A stretch of 64,000 nt of DNA, taken from contig NZ_JAFBCM010000001.1 in the NCBI RefSeq assembly GCF_016907715.1, positions 248,001 to 312,000 on the forward strand, in the 5' to 3' direction. The translations under genes were made by a program, and so were the position numbers. The notes beneath the pieces were generated by a model. It was not told the origin of the DNA. It saw only the letters and a program-made list of their open reading frames with translations, and ran no database searches. Source of the DNA: Tenggerimyces flavus (GTDB lineage: Bacteria > Actinomycetota > Actinomycetes > Propionibacteriales > Actinopolymorphaceae). Positions 25,549-37,344 of this stretch are shown here, one piece after another. The first letter of the stretch is position 1. Each line of letters opens with the position of its first letter.

Positions 25549-26391
25549 ATGGAGACGCCTGAGCGCTATCAGCGGGATCACGAGAAGCTCTCGGCTGGGC
25601 TCCGCGAGCTGCGCAACGCGGCCGGGTTTACCGGGCGTGAGGCGGCTAAGCGCGCGGGGATGAGCCAGCCGAAGATCTCGAAGATCGAGAACGCGTTGTT
25701 GCTGCCGAGTGCGGCCGACGTGGAAACGTTGCTGCACGTCTACGGGGCACCGCAGGAGCAGTTCGACGGGCTGCTCGACCTCGCCGCGGTGTTGCACACG
25801 ACGTACGAGAGCAACCGCACGATCGTGCGCCGCGGGGCGGCTCGGCGACAGCGCCAGATCGCGCAGCTCGAGGCGGAGGCGACGACGGCGCAGTACCTGT
25901 CGATCTCGCTGATCCCGACGTTGCTCCAGACCGCGGAGTACGCGCGTCGGGTGTTCGCGCTGGACCTGACCGGAAACGATCTCGCCCGCGCGCTGGATGC
26001 CCGCTTGGAGCGGCAGCATGTGCTCTATCGGGAGTCCAAGTCGCTCTCCTTCATCTTGACCGAGGCGGCGCTGCGCTGGCAGTTCGGGCCGGCCGAGGTG
26101 ATGCGGACGCAGCTGCTCCACATCGCGTCGCTGTCGACGTTGCCGAACGTGTCGATCGGCATCGTGCCGTGGACGGCCGAGGTCTCGGTGGTGCCGATGC
26201 ACAACTTCGAGATCTTCGACGACAAGCTGGTGACGGTCACCTTGGAGACCGTGTCGATGACGTTCCAGGACCCGCAGGACGTCCTGCGCCATGGGCGCTT
26301 GTACGCCGGGCTGGACAAGGCCGCCCTGAAGGGTGACGAGGCCCGGGCGCTGCTCAGCAAGATCGCCGAGGAGTTCCGCGCCCTCGACTGA
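25549..26391 (+). CDS. XRE-type DNA-binding protein with DUF5753 domain
   Basis: A 280-residue regulator. The N-terminal helix-turn-helix spans about 15-70 (LRELRNAAGFTGREAAKRAG, MSQPKISKIENALLLPSAAD). The C-terminal 180 residues are the DUF5753 domain (YLSISLIPTLLQTAEYARRV, LPNVSIGIVPWTAEVSVVPM, FEIFDDKLVTVTLETVSMTF). Such proteins are abundant in actinomycetes and often pair with small DUF397 proteins. The gene that follows (26503) does not look like DUF397. Target unknown. Confidence 0.9.
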   Translation: METPERYQRDHEKLSAGLRELRNAAGFTGREAAKRAGMSQPKISKIENALLLPSAADVETLLHVYGAPQEQFDGLLDLAAVLHTTYESNRTIVRRGAARRQRQIAQLEAEATTAQYLSISLIPTLLQTAEYARRVFALDLTGNDLARALDARLERQHVLYRESKSLSFILTEAALRWQFGPAEVMRTQLLHIASLSTLPNVSIGIVPWTAEVSVVPMHNFEIFDDKLVTVTLETVSMTFQDPQDVLRHGRLYAGLDKAALKGDEARALLSKIAEEFRALD

Positions 26392-26502
26392 GCACTGCTC
26401 GTCATCGTCCCGCTGATCCTTCCCCGTGATTCTCGCTGTCGCTTGCTTGATTCGTTCCGTTGCCGAATACTAGCACGCATGCCGACGGAATGGAGCCAGT
26501 CG

Positions 26503-26787
26503 ATGACGGAGCGCGAATCACCTCTGCCGGACCGCCTGGTGCTTGCCGTCCGGACGGCATGTGAGTCCGACGACCCGTCGCGAGTGGACGCGGCGATCGC
26601 GCGAGCCGTCCTGGAGGCGCTCCTCGTCGAGCTCCCCGAACACTTCGGCCCGGAGGCACACCAGGCTTACTCGTTCTGGCTGAAGAACCGGATCGCCGCC
26701 CTCCGCGCTGGCAGGCACTTCCAGCCCTGGGTGATGACGACGAGCTATCAGCGCTATCCCCAGCTCCTGATGTGCGATCCCCTCTGA
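26503..26787 (+). CDS. hypothetical protein, 94 residues
   Basis: I do not recognise this protein. ATG 26503 (MTERESPLPDRLVLAVRTAC) has GGAG seven bases upstream; ATG 26479 is an in-frame alternative. It has a helical body (VDAAIARAVLEALLVELPEH) and an aromatic C-terminus (YSFWLKNRIAAL, FQPWVMTTSYQRYP). It lies about 110 bases behind the DUF5753 regulator on the same strand and could be its partner. Confidence 0.55.
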   Translation: MTERESPLPDRLVLAVRTACESDDPSRVDAAIARAVLEALLVELPEHFGPEAHQAYSFWLKNRIAALRAGRHFQPWVMTTSYQRYPQLLMCDPL

Positions 26788-26829
26788 CCAACCCGGGGAA
26801 CTCGCTGCAGGGTCGGCAGCGGGTTGTCG

Positions 26830-26880
26830 GACCTGGGGCGCCTCCGCCCCGTTGCCGCCCGACCGGAGGCGCCCCGGGTC
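26830..26880. terminator. GC-rich hairpin between convergent genes
   Basis: GGGGCGCCTCCG (26835-26846) pairs with CGGAGGCGCCCC (26864-26875), and flanking GACC/GGTC extends the stem. It sits between the ends of the genes at 26503-26787 and 26929-27111. Confidence 0.6.
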
Positions 26881-26928
26881 CCTTAGCCAGCGCGAACGAG
26901 GAGGACCTGCCCGCAGACAACGAGGCTG

Positions 26929-27111
26929 CTAGCCCATCGGTGGGCCCTCGGAGCCGAGGCGGTGGGTGTAGATGCCCGACACGATCGTCCGCACCCGTTC
27001 CAAGGCGGTCTCGTCGTCCGGGGAGATGGCGCGGTCGTCAACGCCGTCTTCGAGGATGGCATTCAGGGTGTCGATCGTCGCCTCGATCTGCCGCGTCGTC
27101 ACGCTCAACAT
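26929..27111 (-). CDS. hypothetical protein, 60 residues
   Basis: A short acidic protein beginning MLSVTTRQIEATIDTLNAIL, with AGAGGTG seven bases or so before ATG 27111. It looks helical at the N-terminus. The longer open frame upstream is not coding-like. No family recognised. Confidence 0.5.
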   Translation of the reverse strand: MLSVTTRQIEATIDTLNAILEDGVDDRAISPDDETALERVRTIVSGIYTHRLGSEGPPMG

Positions 27112-27210
27112 CGCAGCACCTCTCGCTGCTCGCCTCTTGTCGATCCGGTCGCACCGCACAGTACGCCGGCATGGGCAGGAAGGACGTAGAGTGCCGGGGG
27201 CGCTGGGTGG

Positions 27211-28047
27211 ATGGCCTGGCACGGTTCCGAGGGAGCTTGGTTGATCGAGGTTGACGGCGGGGAGCGGGCGAGGGCTTATCGGGACGCCTACACGGAGCAG
27301 GTTCGCGGGCAGGCTCACGAGGGGGATGGGCGGACGTACGAACGCTCCGGCCCCGTCGTACGCAGCTATGGCAACGGCCGGCCGGGGTTCGTCGGGTACC
27401 AGGATCTCCAAGGGCTAGCAGGCGACGAGCTAGACACGTTCATCAACGAGCAAAGGGACTTCTTCAAGGAACGCAACGAAGAGTTCGAGTGGAAGTACCA
27501 CGGCTACGACCTTCCGGCGGATCTCCCCGAGCGTCTCGTCAAGGCTGGATTGACGCCGGACGACGAGGAGATGATCATGATCGGCGAGGCCGCCGACCTC
27601 GCCACGGACGCCAAGGCCCCCGCAGGCACAAAGATCAGGCAGGTCGATCAGCACGACGACTTCGTCCGCATCGCCGCGATGGAGACCGAGGTCTGGGGCT
27701 TCAGTCATGACTGGCTCGTCGACCACCTCGCCCAGGAGGTCAAGGCCGGCGGCATCGTCCTCGCCGCAGAGGCAGAGGCAGAGGCGGAAGACGGCAAGGT
27801 GGTGTCCGCCGCCTGGCTCCACCTCAACCAGGGCACCGAGTTCGCGGGCCTCTGGGGCGGCTCGACCCTGCAGGAGTGGCGCGGCAGAGGCATCTACAAA
27901 GCCCTCGTCGCCGCACGAGCCCACAAAGCCGTCGAACGAGGATTCCGCTACCTCCAGTCCGACACCTCCGAGGACAGCCGCCCCATCCTCGCCCGCCTCG
28001 GCCTCCTCCCGGTCGCCACCACCACCCCCTACAACTGGCGGCCGTGA
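27211..28047 (+). CDS. GNAT family N-acetyltransferase, two-part
   Basis: A 278-residue protein. The last 150 residues hold a GNAT domain (IRQVDQHDDFVRIAAMETEV; AAWLHLNQGTEFAGLWGGST; EWRGRGIYKALVAARAHKAV, where RGRGIYKAL is the acetyl-CoA motif; YLQSDTSEDSRPILARLGLL). The first 130 residues include a segment typical of longer GNAT proteins (YHGYDLPADLPERLVKAGLT). An acidic Ala/Glu run (AEAEAEAEDG) is inserted in the GNAT domain. TTG 27241 has the better ribosome site (GAGGGAG, five bases away) and may be the true start. Confidence 0.8.
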   Translation: MAWHGSEGAWLIEVDGGERARAYRDAYTEQVRGQAHEGDGRTYERSGPVVRSYGNGRPGFVGYQDLQGLAGDELDTFINEQRDFFKERNEEFEWKYHGYDLPADLPERLVKAGLTPDDEEMIMIGEAADLATDAKAPAGTKIRQVDQHDDFVRIAAMETEVWGFSHDWLVDHLAQEVKAGGIVLAAEAEAEAEDGKVVSAAWLHLNQGTEFAGLWGGSTLQEWRGRGIYKALVAARAHKAVERGFRYLQSDTSEDSRPILARLGLLPVATTTPYNWRP

Positions 28048-28105
28048 AGCGTTTCGCTCCCAACGGCGAAGTACAAGAAACAAGCCGAGCCCGAGGGAGC
28101 GACCC

Positions 28106-31782
<3,677 letters not shown>

Positions 31783-31860
31783 TTCGGTGGCGCGCTCCGT
31801 CACCCGGGCGTAGCGTCGCCGGCAACAACCACATAAGCACCCGGGCGTTAAGCGAACTTC

Positions 31861-31909
31861 AGCACCCGGGACCAGTCGACACCACGTCGGCTGGTCCCGG
31901 GTGCTTTTT
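31861..31909 (+). terminator. Rho-independent terminator after the beta-galactosidase gene
   Basis: AGCACCCGGGACCAG (31861-31875) pairs perfectly with CTGGTCCCGGGTGCT (31891-31905), followed by TTTTG and TTT. The 15-base loop has its own short pairing (CGAC/GTCG). This is the most canonical terminator in the window. A shorter copy of the stem sequence (AGCACCCGGGCG) occurs at 31836. Confidence 0.92.
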
Positions 31910-31944
31910 GTTTCTCCCGGGGACGACGAACCAGGAGGTGGCGC

Positions 31945-32709
31945 ATGTTGACCGACGAGCAGCGCAGGGCTTTCGACGAGCAGGGTCTGCTCCGTCTGCC
32001 CGGGGCCGTGCCGCGCGCCGAGGCGGAACGGATGGCCGAACGGATCCACGCCGCTCTGGCGACCGAAGAGGTGGCCCGCCACAACAGCGACAACGAGTGG
32101 CTCCGGACGCGGCCGGGCGGGTTCAAGCAGCTCAAGAAGGAAGGTGCCTTCGACGCCGTTCTCGACAGTGACGTGCCGGCCGCGCTGGACGAGCTGTTCG
32201 GCGTGGATGCGTGGACGCGACCGCGCGGCTGGGGCAATCCGGCCGTCACGTACACCACCGACGCCGAGTGGGAGCTGCCGACCGGCTCCTGGCACGTCGA
32301 CATGCCGCCCACGGAGGACGGCCGGTCGCGCTCGGTGACGGTGTTCGTCATCCTGACCGAGCTGCGGCCTCGCGGCGGTGGGACGTTGATCGTCACGGGA
32401 TCGCACCAGCTCGTCAGGCGCTTCGGCCAGCCCGACGTGCACAACCGGGCACAGCGCCGGATCCTGGGCGCGATCCACCCGTGGCTAGCGGATCTGTGGG
32501 GCCGTAAACCGTTACCGGACCGCCGCCGGCGCTACGTCGAAAACGGTGCCGTGATCGAGGGCGTTCCCGTCCAGGTCGTCGAGCTGACCGGCGATCCCGG
32601 CGACACGTTCCTCATGCGGGGCGACACGTTCCATGCCGTCGCCCCGAACGCCCTTGTCGAGCCGCGGACCATGCTGATCAAGGGCATCCCTCTCCAATCC
32701 CCGGCGTGA
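31945..32709 (+). CDS. phytanoyl-CoA dioxygenase (PhyH) family protein
   Basis: A 254-residue Fe(II)/2-oxoglutarate-dependent oxygenase. The HxD metal motif is WHVDMP and the distal His lies in GDTFHAVAPN, with the 2-oxoglutarate-binding Arg probably in EPRTMLIKG. The N-terminus MLTDEQRRAFDEQGLLRLPG is typical for PhyH. AGGAGGTG precedes the ATG. Substrate unknown; members hydroxylate lipids, amino acids and natural products. Confidence 0.88.
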   Translation: MLTDEQRRAFDEQGLLRLPGAVPRAEAERMAERIHAALATEEVARHNSDNEWLRTRPGGFKQLKKEGAFDAVLDSDVPAALDELFGVDAWTRPRGWGNPAVTYTTDAEWELPTGSWHVDMPPTEDGRSRSVTVFVILTELRPRGGGTLIVTGSHQLVRRFGQPDVHNRAQRRILGAIHPWLADLWGRKPLPDRRRRYVENGAVIEGVPVQVVELTGDPGDTFLMRGDTFHAVAPNALVEPRTMLIKGIPLQSPA

Positions 32710-32780
32710 ACTAGTCGGTGAGCACCGATACCGCTTTACCTGGCGAGTGGGTGCTCTACGCGGGGTGTATCCCACGTAGA

Positions 32781-32816
32781 GCGGCAAATGATCATGTAAA
32801 CATGATCATTTGCCGC
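32781..32816. terminator. 16-base perfect hairpin between convergent genes
   Basis: GCGGCAAATGATCATG (32781-32796) pairs perfectly with 32801-32816 around a TAAA loop. It contains the TGATCATG core shared with the family B hairpins at 55428, 55745 and 61432. It lies between the ends of the PhyH gene and the PCMT-like gene. Confidence 0.75.
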
Positions 32817-32872
32817 CACTCGGGAGCCATCGGAGAGCCATTCCGTCGCTCCAGCCACCCACGTCGCGGGCG

Positions 32873-34060
32873 CTAATCGGTGGGGAGCGTGAGGGCGAGA
32901 CGGGTGTGGTGCTTGTCCACGACCGCCCGGCCGGCAAGCTCGGAGTCGGGCGTGCCGGCCGGGTAGACGTCGATCTTCAGCTTCTCCATGCTCGGCCGAC
33001 CAGCGGATTCCCAAGCCAGCAACGAGGTCGCGAGCCGTTCGGCCAGCGAGGCGGCGGACGGTCCGTACCCGAGAACCGCCAGCTCCACCGCGTCCACCTG
33101 GCGATCGACACCCTCCTCGAACGGCGCCAGATGCGTGAGGCTGCCGTCGGCGACCATCCCGAGTCCGGTCCCGTAGTGGCCCTCCAGGTAGACCCGGCCG
33201 TAGTCGGGCTCACGCAGCGCCAGCCAGGGGTCGACGCTCTCGTACAGCTCGCGCCCCGTCGCCGACACGGCCACGGGAAGCCGCACCGGCGGCGCGTCCA
33301 ACGTCGGCAGCTCGACCGGCCGCCCGTCGTCGACCACCACGGTCAGCCGCGGATCCGTCCCGATGACGTACGTCCGAGCCGGCCCCGCGAAGGCACCCTG
33401 CATCGTCATGAACCCACAAGGCACCACGCTCTTCGACCGCAGCACGCCACCCTCGTTCACGAACGAAATCGACCGCTGTACGCCTCGAATCCCCAACGGC
33501 AGCACGAGAATCCCACCGGGAGCGAGCTGCTCGAACCAAGCCGGCGGGATGTCCCACGCACCGACGGTCGCGATGATCCGGTCGTACGGCGCACCGTTCG
33601 GCGCGCCTCGCCCGCCGTCGCCGCACAGCACCCGCACAGCGGCGTACCCGGCCGCGTCCAGCCCACGCCGTGCGCGTTCGACCACGTCCGCGGCGATGTC
33701 GACGGTCGTCACCAGCTCGGATGCGCCGACGATCTGGGCCAACAGAGCCGCGTTGTAGCCCGTTCCGGCGCCGACTTCCAGCACGCGCATCCCGGGTTCG
33801 AGCGACAGCTGCTCGAGCATGATCGCCACGATCGACGGCTGCGACGCCGAGCTCGTCGGGATGCCGTCGGCGTTCTGCTTGGTCACCAGAGCCTGGTCGG
33901 CGTACGCGCGTTCGACCGGCACCTCGGGGACGAACACGTGCCGCGGCACGGTCTCCATCGCCGCCGCCACGACGGGATCGGTCAGCGTGCCTTCCCCCCG
34001 CAACGTCGAGACGAGCTCCATCCGCAGGCTCTCCGCATCCATAAGGGGAAAGACTGCCAA
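32873..34060 (-). CDS. PCMT (protein-L-isoaspartate O-methyltransferase)-like methyltransferase
   Basis: A 395-residue protein. Residues 10-215 are a PCMT-type SAM methyltransferase (VPRHVFVP; the SAM loop RVLEVGAGTGYNAALLAQIV; DRIIATVGAWDIPPAWFEQL; GGILVLPLGIRG). The usual Ser/Thr-rich substrate-loop segment is GIPTSSASQPSIVAIMLEQL. The extra 180 C-terminal residues form a separate domain found in longer actinobacterial relatives. TTG 34060 gives the longest form; ATG 34042 (MDAESLRMEL) is a likely start. It follows the PLP enzyme gene by 5-23 bases, so the two are probably co-transcribed. Confidence 0.85.
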   Translation of the reverse strand: MAVFPLMDAESLRMELVSTLRGEGTLTDPVVAAAMETVPRHVFVPEVPVERAYADQALVTKQNADGIPTSSASQPSIVAIMLEQLSLEPGMRVLEVGAGTGYNAALLAQIVGASELVTTVDIAADVVERARRGLDAAGYAAVRVLCGDGGRGAPNGAPYDRIIATVGAWDIPPAWFEQLAPGGILVLPLGIRGVQRSISFVNEGGVLRSKSVVPCGFMTMQGAFAGPARTYVIGTDPRLTVVVDDGRPVELPTLDAPPVRLPVAVSATGRELYESVDPWLALREPDYGRVYLEGHYGTGLGMVADGSLTHLAPFEEGVDRQVDAVELAVLGYGPSAASLAERLATSLLAWESAGRPSMEKLKIDVYPAGTPDSELAGRAVVDKHHTRLALTLPTD

Positions 34061-34065
34061 GAAAC

Positions 34066-35232
34066 TCAGCCGAACGTATGCCCCTCTCCGCGATACGTCG
34101 GCACGGTCGCGACGAGTTGATCACCGGACACCAGGTGAACGACGTCGAAGCGCTCACACATCTCGCCGGCCTTCGCGTGCCGCATCCAGACCCGGTCGCC
34201 GACGCGCAGCTCGTCCGCGACCACGCCGCGGACGGGCGTCTGCACCTCGCCCGCGCCCTCGCTGACCGTCGTCACCAACCCGGCCGGCAGGTACGGGCTC
34301 GGCAGCCTGCTCCGACCCGCCGGACCGGATGCCGCGTAGCCGCCGGAGAACAGCGTCGCCACCCGCGGACCGGGCCGCCGTACGACGGGCAGCGCGAACG
34401 CGGCCGCCGGGCGCGGATGAAAGGACCGATATCCGTCGAAAAGCGCCGGCGCGAACAGCCCCGAGCCGGCCGTCAGCTCGGTTACCTCGCGCCCCGCGCC
34501 GCTCGTCTCCAGGCTCCCGGTGCCGCCGGCGTTGACGAACTCCAGCGGCATCACCGCCTGCACAGCGGCCACCACCTCGGCGCGGCGCGAGGCGATCTCC
34601 GCCGCGGAGCGGCTCTTCATCCACCGCACGACCGGGTTCAGGTCGGGCAGGCCGGCGATCTGCGCCTCGTACGTCATCAGCCCGACCAGCTTGAACCCCG
34701 GCCGCCCGACGACCGCACGCGCCAGCGCGACGGCCTGGTCGGGCGTGCGGATCGGCGACCGGCGAGCCCCGATGTGCAGGCCGAACGGCTGCCACGACGT
34801 GTCGATGTCGACGCACACCCGTAGGACCGGATGGTCCGACCCGAGCACGGACGCGACGAAGTCCAGGTGCGCCACGTCGTCGATCATCAACGTGATCCGG
34901 CTCGCCAGGTCCTCGTCGGCGGCCAGCTCCAGCAGCGCCGAACGGTCGACGGTCGGGTAGCCGATGAGGACGTCGTCGATGCCGTGCCTTACCAGCCAGA
35001 TCGCCTCGGCGAGCGAGAAGCCCATCACGCCACGGAACCCCGGCCGCGCCAGCACCTCGTCGAGCAGCGCGCGTACGCGAACCGACTTGCTGGCAAGGCG
35101 AATCGGTGTCCCGTTCGCACGGTGCACCAGGTCGGCGGCGTTCGCGAAGAACGCGTCCACGTCGATCACCGCGAACGGCGGATCGAGGTCCGCGGTTGCG
35201 AAGTCGTACGCCTTGCGTAGATCGTCCGTCAC
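34066..35232 (-). CDS. alanine racemase-fold PLP enzyme (amino acid deaminase/aldolase type)
   Basis: A 388-residue fold-type III PLP enzyme. The N-terminal barrel carries the cofactor lysine in RLASKSVRVR. YPTVD, DIDTSWQPFGLHIGARRSPI and FVNAGGTGSLETSGAG fit the amino acid deaminase/aldolase group close to D-threonine aldolase and D-serine dehydratase. The C-terminal domain (GVVADELRVGDRVWMRHAKA; FDVVHLVSGDQLVATVPTYR) carries the metal-ligand-like His/Cys region. The start is GTG 35232, overlapping the MFS stop as GTGA. The context with a transporter suggests amino-acid use, not cell-wall D-alanine. Confidence 0.85.
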   Translation of the reverse strand: MTDDLRKAYDFATADLDPPFAVIDVDAFFANAADLVHRANGTPIRLASKSVRVRALLDEVLARPGFRGVMGFSLAEAIWLVRHGIDDVLIGYPTVDRSALLELAADEDLASRITLMIDDVAHLDFVASVLGSDHPVLRVCVDIDTSWQPFGLHIGARRSPIRTPDQAVALARAVVGRPGFKLVGLMTYEAQIAGLPDLNPVVRWMKSRSAAEIASRRAEVVAAVQAVMPLEFVNAGGTGSLETSGAGREVTELTAGSGLFAPALFDGYRSFHPRPAAAFALPVVRRPGPRVATLFSGGYAASGPAGRSRLPSPYLPAGLVTTVSEGAGEVQTPVRGVVADELRVGDRVWMRHAKAGEMCERFDVVHLVSGDQLVATVPTYRGEGHTFG

Positions 35233-36395
35233 GCTGGTTCTCCTACCGTCGCCACAGGAGTTCGCGGGGCGAACGCCCTTGCCACCAAAAGGATCAGACC
35301 GGCGAGGACCAACGGGATCGCGAACGCAAGGCGGAGTTGACCGGCCGCGTAGACCGTTCCGATGAGCACGCTGCCGAGGATCGTTCCGGCATAGTTGAAC
35401 AGGTTCAGTCGCGAGATCGCGACGTCAGGACGGCCCGGCGCCGCGGCCGCGGCAGCCGTGAACGCGAACGGGGCGACGACGGGCAGCCCGAGGCCGGTGA
35501 CGAAGAACCCGGCGATCGCGAGCAGCGGGCCTGGCGCGGCGACGATGCCGAGCAGGCCGATCATGCCGATCACCGTTCCCGCCTGGACGACCCGTACCGG
35601 ACCGAACTTGCCGGCGAGCCGGTCGGCGAAGGCGCGGGTCACGATCGAGCCGACCTGGTAGCCGGCCAGCCCCAAGGGGGCGATCGCAAGCGAGGCGTGC
35701 AGCGCCTCCTGAAGGTAGAGCGCGCTCCAGTTCAGGCCGCCGGAGTCCATGACGTAGAACACGACGACCGCGACGCCGACCAGCAGCAACGGTCGCCAGG
35801 GAACCTTCTCGGTCGTCAGCTGCGCGGCGACGACCTCGGGGGTCTCGCGGACGAACGACGGGCCGGCGACGAGCATGGCGGCGATCCCGACCAGGGTGAG
35901 CACGCCGAGGGACGGGCCGAGCGACCAGCCGAGCGCCGCGGTCGCGGAGGCGTACAGCGCGCCGGCGACGCTCGCGATGCTCCAGACGCAGTGGAAGCCC
36001 GCCATGATGCTGCGGCCGTAGAGCTCCTGGACGGCGATGCCCTGCGCGTTCATCGCCGCGTCGATCGCTCCGACGCCGAAGCCGTACAGGACGAACGCGG
36101 CGAACATCAGCGGCAGGGTGGGCGCGAACGCGGCCGCCCCGGCGGCCACCGAGACCACCACCATCCCGCCGCGCAGCGTCCAGGAGCTGCCCACCCGCTG
36201 CGCGACCGCGCCGGCCGCCAGGCTGCCGCCGCCGGCGACCACGGCGATCGAGAGCACGACCAGCGTGACCTCGGTTTCGGACAGCCCGTGCGTGGACTTG
36301 AACACCGACAGCTTGGACAGCAGCGTCGCCAGCACCATGCCCTGGATCCAGAACGCGGCGGAGACGGCGATCCTCGCTCGTCGGTGCGCGAGCAT
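35229..36395 (-). CDS. MFS transporter
   Basis: A 388-residue transporter with twelve predicted hydrophobic segments and a YbjJ-like pattern (FWIQGMVLATLLSKLSVFKS; GSLAAGAVAQRVGSSWTLRG; YGFGVGAIDAAMNAQGIAVQ; FADRLAGKFGPVRVVQ). AGGAG precedes the ATG. It is co-transcribed with the downstream PLP enzyme and probably with the PCMT-like gene. The TetR gene lies 27 bases upstream. Likely substrate: an amino acid or a drug; the sequence does not say. Confidence 0.88.
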   Translation of the reverse strand: MLAHRRARIAVSAAFWIQGMVLATLLSKLSVFKSTHGLSETEVTLVVLSIAVVAGGGSLAAGAVAQRVGSSWTLRGGMVVVSVAAGAAAFAPTLPLMFAAFVLYGFGVGAIDAAMNAQGIAVQELYGRSIMAGFHCVWSIASVAGALYASATAALGWSLGPSLGVLTLVGIAAMLVAGPSFVRETPEVVAAQLTTEKVPWRPLLLVGVAVVVFYVMDSGGLNWSALYLQEALHASLAIAPLGLAGYQVGSIVTRAFADRLAGKFGPVRVVQAGTVIGMIGLLGIVAAPGPLLAIAGFFVTGLGLPVVAPFAFTAAAAAAPGRPDVAISRLNLFNYAGTILGSVLIGTVYAAGQLRLAFAIPLVLAGLILLVARAFAPRTPVATVGEPA

Positions 36396-36422
36396 GGCGG
36401 CTCCTGGGGTTGCGTGCGCTGG

Positions 36423-37034
36423 TCAGCCCGTGGCGCGGCGGCGGGCTCGCCGGGTCTGGCCGGCGAGGTAGTCGAGGAACGTCTCGTACCGGAGCTGGAC
36501 CGCCTTGGGGTCGCGGTCGACCAGCCACTGCAGCGTGACGCCCTCGTTGATCGCGACGACGGTCTTGGCGAGCTCGTCGACGGGCTGGGTCCACTCGACG
36601 TTCGCGGCCTCGGCGACCGACTCGAGGAAGGCGCGGCTGGTCTGGAAGTAGCACTCGTACAGCCACTCGGTGAGCTCGGTCATGCCCTGGCGGAGGGTGT
36701 ACGCGGTGAGCTCGTAGGTGAGGAGGTGCCGTTCGGGCGCGGAGCCGACGGTCTGCCAGAGGTTGTCGAGCCCGGCCTGCAGAACGGTACGAACGTCGCC
36801 CTTGCGCAGCGTGGCGAGTTGGACGGAACTGCCCATTTCGTCCACGATCGCCTTGATCATCTCCTGCAGCAGCTCGGCCTTCGAGCGGAAGCAGTAGTGG
36901 ACGATCCCGAGGGAGACACCCGCTTCCTTTGCGATCCGCCTCGTCGTCGCTGCGTCGACCCCCTCGCGCGACGCAACGACCAGCGCAGCCTCCACCAGTT
37001 GGCGGCGCCGCTCATCGGCGGGAACACGGACCAT
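36423..37034 (-). CDS. TetR family transcriptional regulator
   Basis: A 203-residue repressor from ATG 37034 (MVRVPADERRRQLVEAAL). The helix-turn-helix spans 8-55 (DAATTRRIAKEAGVSLGIVH; YCFRSKAELLQEMIKAIV). The C-terminal ligand domain is helical and contains YELTAYTLRQGMTELTEWLY. The spacing and repeated TTGGAC half-sites between this gene and the divergent lactone oxidase gene (37089-37143) suggest that it controls that promoter and its own. It is followed by the MFS/PLP operon on the same strand, which it may also control. Confidence 0.92.
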   Translation of the reverse strand: MVRVPADERRRQLVEAALVVASREGVDAATTRRIAKEAGVSLGIVHYCFRSKAELLQEMIKAIVDEMGSSVQLATLRKGDVRTVLQAGLDNLWQTVGSAPERHLLTYELTAYTLRQGMTELTEWLYECYFQTSRAFLESVAEAANVEWTQPVDELAKTVVAINEGVTLQWLVDRDPKAVQLRYETFLDYLAGQTRRARRRATG

Positions 37035-37088
37035 GCCAGCAAGAATGATCCTTCGCCGGCTGTTGGTCAAGCGTCCAGATCGATTGTC

Positions 37089-37143
37089 TTGGACATTCGA
37101 CCAAATCGGTTGACTTGGACCCTTGACTTGGACGCTCGACCAA
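37089..37143. promoter_or_regulatory. repeated operator-like sites in the TetR/lactone-oxidase intergenic region
   Basis: Two copies of TTGGACnnTCGACCAA lie at 37089-37104 and 37128-37143, 39 bases apart. Each has TTGG/CCAA dyad ends. A further TTGGAC half-site lies at 37115-37120. Repetition and symmetry next to a TetR gene point to its operator. The second copy overlaps the putative promoter spacer of the plus-strand operon. Confidence 0.6.
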
Positions 37144-37151
37144 CTCATGAT
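37123..37151 (+). promoter_or_regulatory. putative promoter of the lactone oxidase-GH1-MFS operon
   Basis: TTGACT (37123-37128) and CATGAT (37146-37151) are separated by 17 bases, with the operator copy lying between them. This gives a leader of nearly 190 bases to the ATG at 37345. Confidence 0.4.
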
Positions 37152-37217
37152 GGCGTGCAACGTCAGATCGCTTCAGTTGCATAGAGCAGCCTCCCCGGCA
37201 CCTTCGCTCTCCGCCGT

Positions 37218-37257
37218 CCCCGCGCCGACACGATCCCCCAACCTTGTCGGCGCGGGG
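37218..37257 (+). other. 13-base hairpin in the 5' leader of the lactone oxidase operon
   Basis: CCCCGCGCCGACA (37218-37230) pairs perfectly with TGTCGGCGCGGGG (37245-37257) around a 14-base loop. It lies between the putative promoter and the start codon. No T-run follows, so an attenuator is possible but unproven. The remaining 310-base gap between the two genes shows no further gene. Confidence 0.5.
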
Positions 37258-37344
37258 TCGAGGGATGGCGACGGAGCCGACCCTCTGGAATCCTCTTCGA
37301 CGTCGAGGCAGGCCGATGACCACCGACACCTGGAACGCAGCGCG

